Shown here piece by piece: positions 10,145 to 23,700 of a DNA stretch of 64,000 nt (positions within the stretch are counted from its first letter, which is position 1; every line of letters begins with the position of its first letter). Made by a program: the position numbers and the translations under genes. Source of the stretch: Apostichopus japonicus (Eukaryota > Echinodermata > Holothuroidea > Aspidochirotida > Stichopodidae); NCBI RefSeq assembly GCF_037975245.1, contig NC_092568.1:18991001-19055000 (forward strand), written 5' to 3'. Below the pieces are notes generated by a model that saw only the letters and a list, made by a program, of their open reading frames with translations, was not told the DNA's origin and ran no database searches.

Positions 10145-13100
10145 ATGGAGAACCATGCAACATCGATGTACATGCCAACTGAAAAGGCTAAACATGAACA
10201 TCCATCACTTGTCACAAAGAGAAGTGTGAAGTTTACCAAAAAAGAGGATCATCCCACAGTCACAATAAATGGATTGAAGGAAGGAATAGACCAGCCAGAT
10301 TGTCCACCAGTTAATGACCATGTAAGTACTGTAACACAGTTTTTTGGGGGGGGGTTTTGGGAGGGGGGTGGGGTGGGGTTTGTGTGCATGGGGGGGAGTA
10401 TCACTGTAAACAAACTTAAAATGATAGGTCTTCTGCACCAGACACTTCATTCTGTAGTGATTTAGGTAAATTTGCATCGTTTTTAGTAAACCAGATCTAC
10501 CTACAAAGGTATTACTAAGATCAAAACATGATTTTCTTTAACTTTGACACATTGTTTATAAGTGAATGTAAAGGACAAATTCTTATTTATAGCTTTATGA
10601 TTTGATCCTTTTATGATAAAATTACTTTGGAAAAGTATGCCAACCTCACTGTCTTGTTGTCCCTTCCCATCCCATCCCTCCCTTCTGCCCACATTTTGGA
10701 AGCTTTCTCACATCAGATGTCATTCTTCCCCCACCCCTCCCCCCGAAAAATATGCCATTCCATTTTCATCTGAACATGTTCCACCCATTGAGAACAGTTC
10801 TCAAAGGCATACAGTGGTGTGTAAGTAAAGACAATAGTTTGCTACAATACTTGGTTAATTGTTAAAAGTCAACAGAAGTCTTACAGTGTTAATTAACCTT
10901 AACAAAATAATTACAAACATCGGGTAATATATTTAGTAGCTTTTAATGCTGGTATATAGACTGACAGGTTTGGTTGGTCAAGCACAAGCACAAAAATCTA
11001 TGTTAACATTTATAAAACTGTGGTTTCTAGTAGCAACGAAGAAGATGATTAAACTTTGCCCTCATTGAATTCAACTCCTATCTTACCTGTAATCTTGATT
11101 ACTGTACTTTGTACAGTCTGCTGATAGGTGAAAACTTTAACCTCCATGCAATACACTCTGCATGTATGCAACAGGGTATACACTTTGTAATCACAATGTT
11201 GAGGTTTTGATGCAAAGTTTATACTAACTGAAAACTGAATATGTTGGAACATGCATGTAATAAAGTTTTAGAAAAAAACTCCACACAGAAAAAATACAAA
11301 ACTTGATATGATTTTATCCAAGCATTTACAAGGTATTCAAACTTAATTGTCATGTTTAAGTAATGTATGGTACTGTAGGTTTGCTCAAAGTACAATGTCA
11401 CAGTGCACATGTATCTGAGTTTCACATGTATTCAATTGACACTATTTCCACAAATTTCAAGATAGTAATTAATCTGAGCTGTTTTGATGTAACCCAAGTT
11501 TTAATTTACTCTTTTTTTTCACTGTGAACTACCTTTAATGTGGTTCTAATCACTATCAAGTCTCTAGCCTAATCAGCATGTTACCCAGCCCTCACTGCAG
11601 TATAGTAGCATTACAAAATTATTAAGCCAGAAAATATGTACTCATTTTTAATGATACATATTTTGTTCTGATTGAATGACAGGGTCTCCTTTATAACTTT
11701 CAACATAAGCATGTAACAGTAAATTAGTCTTATAGGTACTGTACAGAAAATCATTTGATCCCTATAGTAAACACCTTAAAGTTATCTCTATGCTATCCTA
11801 CACATTTCTATCTCCTATTTTTTTTTTATCTTGTATCTCTTCTGCAATTAGATTAGCATGTAGGATGTAGGGGGGAAAAGGATACACATTTGCCCCCCCC
11901 TCCCCAAAGAAGATCTTGGCTACACATGCTACTGCATCCACCATTGTAGTGATGACCAGGGGCCTAAAAAACACAACTTTTACAAAAATAAATAAGTTCT
12001 AGTGCTAATTTTCAACTTAAATGGAATTTTTTTTTATAAAATGTCAGAATAAAACTTTGCCCAATTTAAGTAACATAGTGTGGTCAATCCAAAGAAGAAA
12101 GGAAAAAACTTTGCAATGTTTTCAATTGTAGCTATTTGAAGCTCCATTTGATACCATATTCTATTCTGAACATATTAGCTAAAACCTATAATAAAAGACA
12201 CCATGGTGTCCTTTAATAGAGAAAATTATTTCATTCCTGGTGTTGATAGTGGTTCAAGTTCAGTTCTGTTGAACTCCATTATCGGTATATCAACTTGGTC
12301 AAATTGACAAATAGACAAATTTGACCAAAATTGACCAGGTAATGTACTGCATATTTTGAGCATCATAAGGACTTCCCAGACATGATAGTATTTTGAATTT
12401 TGAAATTCAACCAGCACCTTTTTTTTTATTTATTTGGAATGATGAATTCCTATATATTCTCTCTTTATTTTCGCAAGATGATAATACAAAAAATACATAG
12501 AAGATAGTATGAAAGCATCAGAATGTTTAAGTATACATACAGTCATCACAAGAACAATCGTATTTACAGATCCTTATAATTAGAACATTCCTAGAGTTGT
12601 TTAGAAATTACTGTATGTTAAAAAGTTTTGGTCTAGTTAGCTAATGGTCTCTATTACGTACTATCATGATTTATTCACCACTATACTGTGTTTCAGTGGT
12701 GAAGCAAGAGTTGCCGTTAGAGTTATAAGAACAATTTGTTTATCAGTGTAAACTGCAGATAAGCTGTTCAAAGATCAGGGGCTACCAAACTTTGTTGACT
12801 TTTGTAACTGATGTAGTGGCAACCACTACCAGTGATGCAACTACTTTGTTCCCCTAATAACAGCTTACTTATATGCAACACAATTAAGACACTATTGTTT
12901 TATGTACAGTAATTAGATGCAATTGAATCAAAGTTCAATATACATGCATAATGATGGCTTTGTTTTGGTATGATTGATATGACTAGATTTGATGTCAAAG
13001 AGTAACTGTTAGGTTGAATAAATAACAACCAATATCTAGTTCTGAGAAAATTTTAATATTATTGCCATTCCCTTTCTCTTGCCAAGCCAAACAAGACATC

Positions 13101-14717
13101 CCCAGTATCTTGTGTTTTGCACAATATTCAACTGATCAATTGAAAGCAAACACAGTCTACTACTGTTAGTGATTTAATTGAGTGTTCTTCTACCTACATT
13201 ATTTGATCTGTACCCGTTTTGTTGAGGTACTTGTTTACAAGAGTTGTCAACCAGTTTACAGGCAGTATTATATAAAGAGCAGTTACAGTTGAAAGTCTGA
13301 GCTGCATTTGCAATTGTCATTTTGTGAAGTCAAAGTGTCATATCTAGATTATGAGGCACAAAAACAAAACAAGAAAGTTCAATCTTTAACTTAAACATTT
13401 TAATGCATCAATGAACCACATGTGTTGAAAACAAACATTCAGTTCATGGTTTCTAGGAAGCTTCCCAAGTTTGGAACTACTGTAGCTGCTATAATTAGCC
13501 ACATCTAAATTCAATTTTTCAATGCACAATTTAAACCGTAGCTACAACAGATAAGAGGTTTATATATGATTTTTACAAACATCAAGATGTGACATATTCC
13601 ATGATTGCAAATTGTAAGATCTGTGCAAATTTAAGAAGTGGTAATTAAGTGTGCAAACGAGCTCTAGTTAGATAGTGTTCATGTTGGCCTTTTGTCTGAC
13701 TAGGTAGGTTGGAAGCTGTTTCTATTTCCCATATGTGTTAAATAACATATAAATCATACATAAATAATACATATAAGAGTAAAATCAATGACATTTTATA
13801 CAGCAGCACTTGCAATATTACAGGTGAATCAAACCAATTACATTGTAGTACAGGTGCAGCTGCATTTGTTCCAAGATGTTTGGCATAATTTATCTGTCGA
13901 AATATTTTCTTTTCTGTTCAAATTTCAGGATCTACACAAAGCCACAACTTTTGTAAAAGATGCCAAAGCAGGTCGAAATTTTAAATTCAAACTGGATAAG
14001 GTATCTCTGGACTTTTATGACACCTACAACAGATGGTACTTTGTGTACCTCCTCTATTTTTTCCTGTTTGTTATCATGGCTCTGGCTCTTTTTGAAGATC
14101 CAGCAATCACCAATCTTGAATTACCAATATGGGTAAGTATTATTGCAGGACATGTTAGATATATCTCTGCTTAATTCCTTGTTATTCTGCATTCAACTGT
14201 CAACATGCATTCAAGTTTTCATTGTTAATTATAACATCAATTTGTCCATAATTTACTAATATTACAGCAACCTGCACTAACAAGTGACAAAATTGATATC
14301 ATCATCAGCTTAGCCTTAAAGAAGCATTCCATAGATCAAACATATTTTAGGGGAAATATCTTGAAAACTAGTATAGCTATAGAAACACTAAAAAGCACCC
14401 AAATATTCCCCTCTGTTTTTAGGGGACTATTAAATTTTACAATCTGAAGTTGTCCTTTAAGATTGATATTTGTCATTTAATAATTTGATCATTTTCAAAC
14501 ATTTGGTCAATTCCATGAGTTCCCTGAAGTCTTTGTCTTGTTGTAATCTACATTTATTTACACTCTAATAATTGGACATTAATAAAAAGAATAATAAAAT
14601 GTAAGTTTAGCATATATTGTAATCTCATTGTAAGAGAGGGAAAATCAGTTTGTGACAGTCAAGGAAGAACCAGGCTAATGGATATACCTCTCATGTTTTG
14701 ACAGTATGTAATGCTAT

Positions 14718-14756
<39 letters not shown>

Positions 14757-17700
14757 ACATACTGTATGCTGCTTTTGTTGCACTTTCAACTCATATTTTA
14801 ATTGGAATCTATTCAACTTGCATACATATCCATGATCCTTATATTTCAGTAAAGTTGAACATGATCAAATCCACATCACATCCAAATGATATCATCCATG
14901 CTGCATCTTATCTTCTATTGGCTACCTGTATATGACTTTTTCATGGTTAGTATAAAATTGCTACAGTATGCATATGAGAGAACTCCATTAAGAGATGTAA
15001 GAGAGATCTTTAACATCCTCTAACTTGGTACTTTTGTAAAAAAAAAAAATTAAAAACATGGGATAAGGATGCTGGTATGAGAGGCAAAATTAAATTGTAA
15101 TTGTGAGTTAGTTTCTTTGCTGTTAAATTAACATTTATGTGTGGCACCTCAAGAAAAGTTATATCTATTAATTTGTTAAAAAAACGAGAAAGATCAACAG
15201 TGTAGCTTTCACAATATTTACTTTGCAAATTGGTGGAAAGTTATTAATAGCTACAAATTCAGTAGTGAATTGAAACCAGCAGGTTTGAGGTTAAATTTAG
15301 TCACTGGATCAATGCTTCAGATAAAACAGGTCTGTATTGTTTGAATACCAGCGCTATTAATATTGTATTGCTTAATCATATACAAACACTTGAAAGTCAA
15401 TTTTTAAAAACACATTGGTTTTCCTATTTTTTTTTTTTTTTAGAGTTTGGAATTTTGAAATCAAGATATTCATCTGTAGATAGGAGCTAATGTGACAAAT
15501 GTCAACAGAATCTCTCATCACTGACAGTAATTTGTTTTCAAAATAAAATAAAACAAAATAAAACAAAAACTGTTAGCAACTTTCTTATCCACTAAAGAGC
15601 CTGTGTAGAAGAATGTGTAAAAGTTAGTGGGCCTGACATTTTGATCCTAGCAGGATCATCTTCATCGGTTGAATGTCACAAATTTGTTTTATCTACAGAC
15701 GACAATGACCATAGAATTTGTCTGCCTCTGCTATTTCCTGTTTCGACTTGCACATAGCAAGAGATGTATGTCAGGGATCTTCTGGATGGGTGACATAAAG
15801 AACTGGATTGTTCTTTCCGTGAGCGTGGTAAGCAGAACTCTTTTCCAAGAATAATTCATAATTTTGAACATGTTAATGATATATTAGTTAAAAGCTGAAG
15901 ACAACGATTTTGTTGTAGTTGAAAATACTCGCATTGAAATAAATGATTTACTTCATGGTGTGCATGGGATCTTTAGCCCAACAACTTTACCTGGAATTTT
16001 GAAATCTACATTTTGAAGATCCTGGTGGGTTTGAATTATTTGAGAAATGGTTTCTTGCTCATTAGAATCCATCATGATGACAGAAAGCATGCAGTATTCA
16101 TGAACTACTATAAGGTCAAGACCTGACTCTGCACTAGGTTTTGAAATAACATTTGGCAAAAGAGGGATTCTACTTTCAAATCACTGTTCTCAATTATTTG
16201 ATGTTTTATTATAGTTTTTCTGATCTTGAAGTAAAAACACATAGTCACCCAGGTTTATATACGGTACACAAATACATTGGCACAGATGGCTCTTGCATCT
16301 GTGGTAATCTGTCAGAGTGTGTTTCTTCTTTTCATCTTGTCACAGAAAAAACAACAACAATCTTTAACTGTTCTCAGAGATTTAGATTTAATTACATGCC
16401 ATGGTACAAATGGCTCCTGTATTTATTTTGGCAAACTGTAGGTGTTCACTTCCATGGTATCAGATAAAAATATTGAAAGTGTATTAAAACATGTGTGAAA
16501 TTCACATTGTACTGCTCCAATTAAGGCTCCGTGCTCACAACCATGTTGATATGTTAGTTATGTGCATGTGTTCTGATCATTAAACAAAAAACAAATAGTA
16601 TTTAGATAAATTCATCAAGCAAAGTGATTCTGTTTTTTTTTTACAGATCACCTTGATTGACATGGTTGTATATGTCATATTGATCAACAAGGGAAAACCC
16701 TGGATAAGAATTGTAAGAATTCTTAGACCTCTCTTCATGATGAACTTCAAAGAGACAAAAGATGTAAGCAAGAAATTTGACTTCAAGTAATATCACTAAC
16801 AAGTATTCGCATTCAAGGAATTTGATCATTTCAATATACTGTATATATATTTATATTTGGAGGCTGGAAGTTTTTTCACTGTTCTTGATTTTCCAACTCA
16901 CTATAATTTCAATTATTTATATATACATAAAGCCTTTGTCGTTTACCTCCATTTCATTAACAAAAGTCCGTTCAAAGTATCTCTTTGGAGATCCGGCTTT
17001 AAGATTCACAAATGATTTCGAGTTGGTTAGCATCATGTTTGATCTCTAGAGTAAGACAAATATGTCACCAAAACAGAACTAGTATTGTTCGATACAGGTG
17101 ACAAACGCCTACAGTGGAATTAAGACCTTCCTCTGGACATACAATCAGCGTCCATAGCCTAGTGGTTAGGGTGTCCGCATATAAAGCGGTAGGCCTGGGC
17201 TCGAATCCCGGTGTAGACTGGAAGTTTTATCACTGTTCTTGATTTTCCAACTCACTATGATTTCAATTATATAGATATATATATATATCAGTATATATGC
17301 AATAGCATATCAGGCCTACGGTACGTGTGTAATGTCCTAACCGTATAGTATACATACATATTAGACACTTATATAGTGCTGCTACATCAAGATTGTAGCG
17401 CTTTGACAACTTAGTATCATCAAAGTTTAAATAAGGACGAGAAATGTGATAATTCAATAAGATTTCAGACATTTCCATGTCCTTTGAAAGTAAAAATGCT
17501 GTTAATTTCTTCAGCTTCGTCAAGCCTTCCGTAATATCAGAAGATCCCTCCTCGGCATCTTGAGTGTCTTGGTCCTGCTCTTTTTGGTCATCGGTTTGTT
17601 CGCCTTACTGGCCAGAGAAATTTTTGAAGATGAGTGAGTAATTTTTTACTTGATGAGCTTATGAAAAAAAACTTTCCTCTGACTTAAAAAACTTTGAGTG

Positions 17701-20700
17701 CATCTGATTGGGTATTTGTGAAAAATTTATCACATGTTCTTTTGGAAGTGAGAATGACATGAAACTTTTTACCACAAGAATCTTTGAGAGAAGGGGGTCT
17801 GATTAATTCTAGAGCCATTTCAAGCAATATCTGTTTGCTGATCATATTAAATAAATATCACCAATATTCCTCAAAACTGTAGATCTTTGTCTCACAATTA
17901 ATTAACATTTTTAGTGCTTCAGATGTGACACTATATCTCCAAGTTATTGGAACTTTAAGGGAAACTAAAAATTTCAAGTTTAAATTTTTTTGATACATAT
18001 GTGAGATGGAGACTTAGTTATTGGGTCAACTGGTTCCAGTTTTAAAATGGGTAATTCCTGAATTGTATAAGAATATTAAATTCATGGTAGAGGTTTGTCT
18101 GGATATCCATACTTCAGTTTATATGTGAACATTTCGTTAGTTTTATCAAAGACAGCTTTGGGGAACTGTAAAACATACCAGAAAGATTTTATCAGCACAA
18201 TTGCTTCTATAGGCCTAAATACATCTCCAGTTATCATTTTTTTTTAAATTGGTAAGCTTGCTCCTGAAAAGGATGTAATAAATCTGCAAAATGAGTGAAA
18301 ATTTCTTTTCAAAGGACTAAGGAAGGGACCATGGTGTGGATTAAAAGGTATTGTTGATGTATGACAATGTCACTTGGGCTAATTCAATGCATTTTTTTAT
18401 CTTCCTTTATTGCATTTATATTTCATCAAGCTCAGCTGTGAAACAGAAATGCCTACTATTTGGAATATTTCTTTTTCCGTGTTTATATATAGTGTCCTTT
18501 TGAAACCAGATGCATCCAATTATATGTCAGATTATTTTGAGAACTTTTGGGATCTCTACGTACTTGTGACAACAGCGAATAGTCCTGACATCATGTGAGT
18601 TAACATCAATCAATTGTTTTGTAAAGATCTCAGTTATATATATATATTGCTTTACATATATGTGATGATCATAGCAAGTTGCTCCCCAGCATTAACAACT
18701 GGCACATGGTTATCACTGAGTAATTAAATTGGAAATCATGAGGGAATCTTTCAACCAGATTAGAGTTTGAACCACTGATCTTAGGGATAAAACTCATCCT
18801 GATTTTTATCCCTCCCCAGTGATATATTTTATTCAGTCTTTCATACTTATCAAATGGTGTTATGGTTGTCATCATGCTAGAAATCAGGTTTGATGGCTTA
18901 TAGTCATGCACTGTCAATATAATCAACTCTTAGTAGGTAAGTAATTAAGAGTAGGCTAGGTAGTATGTATGTGTGTTAACTGATGAAAGGCGATTGTGGA
19001 TTCATATTAATGGGGTATGTACTGTGTATGTTCTCTGTGGTATAGCTAAAGCCATATTTATATCATATTAAACCAGGTTTGGTAATCTTTATACATTACA
19101 ATGACAAATTGATAAGTACATATCAGTGAAAGTCTATTACATGGCGACAACTTAATGTATTATACTGTACCAAATAGTGTATGTGTGTTATCACTGAGAA
19201 CCAAATTGAATTTTGTTGAAGAAATCCTAGCTATTACTAACATAAGACTTTTGTTTTAATAGGAAAGTGTTCTGGTTTCTCCGGTATAACTTGGACTCTC
19301 CTTTGAGATTGATTGAGTAGTAAATTTGCTTTGCGACAAGACTAATATCAGGCTAGAATCTTGAAAGAAACTGATAAAACTGTATTTTTTTTGTCCTCAT
19401 AGGATGCCAGCTTATGATGCCAGTCCATGGTACATGTTATTCTACATCATATATGTGATACTGTGTATCTACATCTTCATGAGCATATTCTTGGCTGTGA
19501 TATATAAAGACTACAGGAAACATTTGAAGGTATATACCAATCAGTCGCTCTAGATAATATTCAATCTGTATTGATTCTTTTCATATATTTCAAAGATTTT
19601 GTGTTGTAACTTATTAATATGCAGCTCATTAACAAAAGTACACAGATATGCACTTACCATGACAATTAAAGTAAATTTCCTTCTAAACTTGTCAGTTTTG
19701 TAAATTTGTACAAGTTTATTAATAGTTGTACAGTAAATGTCAGAGTAAGGCTTTTGTATAATAGTTGTTGTCTGTGATATTCCCTTCTGTGCTACAGTTT
19801 TCTGGGAAGATTAACAGCATGCTATCATTTCTATTTGTTTTACAATCCAGCATCTAGTATGTTACAAACTTTTATAATAATTTCACTTTATCTTGCCTGG
19901 TGGATTTTTGTAATGATTTGTCATGTCATTTCTTCTTGATCTGACAAATTACCATAAATATTCTAACACAAAATCTTATTGAAAGATCCATAATACAGAA
20001 ATGGGAAGTAAACATTTCAAATATATCTCAGTTCTAGGATTCTAACCGAAATGTTTATAACAAGCAAAAGGCATTTTTGAATTCACTGCATGAAAGCAGC
20101 ACAAACTCCGTACAAAGTAGAGTTATCTGATGATACTGATTTAACATTAACAGATTGTCCAGCAATACTACTTTAATTCCCAACTATTTCCTACTCTTCT
20201 AGTCTCCATACTATTTTACCACTGTTTTTTTTTTTTTTTTTTTAATAAACGTTCGTACATTTTCCTTCTTCATACCTTTAGGTTTAACTTTTTAACATAT
20301 GATTTCAGAATGCAGTGAATTGCTGTCAAGTGTACTAATCCCCTTGTGGGATTATTTAAGTTAGCAATTATGGGAAATTTTATCCAGCACGAGCATGAAC
20401 AATGTTGCTACATGTCCGTTAGATTCCTGTAAGTGTAGTACTTGTGCATAAGACAGTGCTGCAGGTGGTCTAATGTTCAAACCGTTTGACCATATGTCGT
20501 ATTTTAATTTATTCCAGAACGAAGTACAGAAGAGCGTGTTTGTGAAGCGCCGCAACTTGGTATATGCATGGGACCTCTTGAAAGTATGGAGAGGTGGTGC
20601 TTTTGTGATGCCGTGGCAACGGTGGCACGCCCTGATGAAAAGTGTTGAGCCTTCGAAAAGTATTCTTCAACTAAAGCTCATTTGGAAGGTTCTGGATAAA

Positions 20701-23700
20701 GATGAGGATAATAACATAGGTACTAGCTGAATAACTCAAACTTTAAATTTTCATAAAATACTGAAAAATATTGTTTGTATATACAAAGACAGAGCTCTAC
20801 ATGTGTGTACTTGTGCTATTCATTTTTCTCCTTTTTTTATTTTTTTAATAATACCAGATAAGTTGATTCCATTGATGTTGTTGTTGTTGTTATTGTTATT
20901 GTTATTATTTTTTTGGGGGGGAGGGTCAATTACATGGGGACATTGGTTCAATTAAAAATAATCTTCAAAATATATGTATTCTGGTAGAGGATCATTGTGG
21001 ATATTTCTTCACTTGCATGTCATGTTCTCTTTAATTTGTTCACAACATTTGACAGACAAGAGAGCATTTATGAAGACAGCAGATATCCTCAATGTGAAAA
21101 TTATTGAAAAATCAAGATATGTACCAATTTGGGAGAAGCATTTTCCTAGAGTTTACAACTCAGCAGCTAGCCAGATTATCGTCAAAGGAATAAAACACAA
21201 GTAAGTTTTATTATTACTGAAAAGAGTATATGGCATTTATGAAAAATTATTTATGCAGTAAGACACATACTTTCATTTCACAGACTTCTCAGACTTTGTT
21301 GGAGAGATATTGTTGATGCCATCTCTAAAGAAACTGTAAATTTGTTCTCTATCTTGATGAACAAACAGGACAGTGTAAGATTAGCTCTTGTAGTTACCAA
21401 ATAGGTTGACCTCATAAATGTACATGAAAAATTTACAATGGGTAGCTGAACAATCTAAATCAGTAAAAAGATTAATTTTGTGTTTGCCTAAAAACACTAC
21501 CCAAGACTAAAATGTAAATAATTTTAAAAGAAAAATGTTGATATTATCTTGAATATGTTTCTAATATGTGTCATAATTTAATGTAGTTTGTTTGTAAGAT
21601 GTCAAGGAAATGTGCCATAACTATATTTAAAGACTCAAAATAGGATATGAATGTATCTGAAGTCACAAGCATTGACTCAAAAGTTAACATGTACTAGCTA
21701 AAAAAATAATAAACTTGTTCAAAACATCTATTTCTCTGGAGTTCTGAATTTCAAATAATTCCAATATGTCTCATTGAATGGAAATGTTTTCTCACATTGG
21801 CACAGTAAAATGCTCCCCCCCCCCCCTTTGGGCTGAAAGGGTGCACATGAGGGACCATTATTAACTTGGAGGGATTATATTAATGCCACATATGGTTGAT
21901 TACATTCAACCAGAATTGTCTTTACTAAAGTTAGTAACAACTGTAATGATACAATATTATGTGCTTGCTGTTAACTAACATTTAATGAATATCTCATCGT
22001 TCTCCCCAGGTTTTTTGGGTGGTTCTTTGACCTTCTGATCATCCTCAATGCCGGGTTGATCGCATTCCGCATCTCATCAATTGAGTGGTTCTTTCTGACC
22101 ATTTTCAGTCTGGAAATTGTCTTCAAATTGTATGCTTTGGGGTTTTACCGGTATTTTACAAATCCCTGGGATGTGTAAGTATACCTGAAAAACATTGTGC
22201 AGTAAATTTAGAGTGGTTTATATGAGGCTTTTAGATTTAAATTATACAGATATCTACCACAGTGTAAAATTGAAAGTGATACTCTGGGCAACAAAATCCT
22301 ACATGCATTGTTTCCAGATCAGATGAAATGTAGCTGTTTGCCAGAAAGATTCATGAATTGAATTCAAACTACATATCCTCTTGCTGAGAAACTGACCGAT
22401 CCACATTACCATTTTTGACCAAAAAAAGAAAATCCATATTTATCCACTTTTAAAAAAAATTTACCACTTAAAACCTATGATATAGAACCTTACATGCAAG
22501 TGGCATGTGGAAAGGAAATCTGAGGAATGCCATTTAAAAAATGTAAATTAAGTGTAACATATCCTTTTTAATGTTAAAACTTCTTGGTCTGACCATTTAC
22601 CATTTACATCAGAACATTTTATTCTGTAAAGTAGAAAAACAATTTACCAAATGGTCAAAGAAACAAGTTTGTACTGCTACATACTTTTTTTTTCAATTTG
22701 TTTTAATTAAAGTTAGAGATAGCGAGAGATATTTTTTTTTTTTATATTCAAGTCTTTGAGTATACACTTTACAGTTCAACAATTCCTGTAGTGTCCGATT
22801 CAAACAGTTTTTTACTTTATGAATTATTGTATTATATATGATGATGGTTTATTGATTGTAACTCTTTCTGAATGCTGGCTTTATATAGTTACAGATGATT
22901 TCTGCACAACTATATCCTTTACTTTTGCATATGATTTATTACAGGTTTGATTTTACTGTCATCGTCCTTGCTGTTATTCTCTCCATCGCAGCCAAGGCAG
23001 CTAAAGATAGCAGTAAGATTCTTGTTATTTTCATTTCTGAATTTTTCTAAGTTTTCTACAATATTCTACGTCAACTCTTTTGTTGCTTGGCAGGATCTTT
23101 CTCGGAACCCAATTTAGCTTTACACTTTCAAAATATTCTTTTTGAAACTTCTGTATTTGTTTCAGACACGCTTGAACAGAGATCATTAGACATCATTCTT
23201 GTTCTGAGGGTGTTGAGACTGGTTAGGATATTTAATAACTTTGAAAAGTAAGTAACTCATTTAAAGAAAGTTTGTCATAAGTATAAAAAATTGTTTGGTG
23301 TAGAATAAGTGCCTTTTACTAAGATTTATGGAAGCTATCAACGATTCATATTTGATTCCTGTTAATGTGTTTTCTGACTGTTTTATTTTCTTTTAGGGAG
23401 GGGGGAGGGGTTGAGAGAATTATTTTGAGGGCCAGGTCATTTATATCATGTGTATCTGCATAAGATAACATAGGAATTAACATTGAATTCAGGTAACACA
23501 CAATATCTATAGTTCCTGAATTCTTGAAGATATGAAAGAATTTTACTTCATTTGTGAAGGGAGCAGAACCAATGCATATGTAACTAACACCACAAAAACA
23601 TATTTTTGTTTGAAAAAAAAAAACCCACCAGGTTCCAGGTGATCATGAAAACTCTCCGTAATATTGGCCCTTCCATATTCTCCTTTGGAGGTGTTATATT

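Noticed and set aside
14711-14935. Open frame with a Tyr-Ile repeat
   Set aside because: It is a translation of the (AT)n microsatellite.
17146-17217. A functional tRNA gene
   Set aside because: It has A- and B-box-like words, but the folded acceptor arms do not pair well. The downstream body is repeated elsewhere, pointing to a SINE.
19263-19320. A candidate exon after the tag at 19261-19263
   Set aside because: No clean donor and no match to the channel family. Exon 6 joins exon 7 directly in phase (PDIMMPAY).
21284-21374. A possible extra channel exon (acceptor cacag, donor gtaaga, open frame)
   Set aside because: Including it puts the next exon (22010) out of frame with a stop. Direct splicing 21200 to 22010 restores Lys-Phe-Phe-Gly in phase and matches the family layout.
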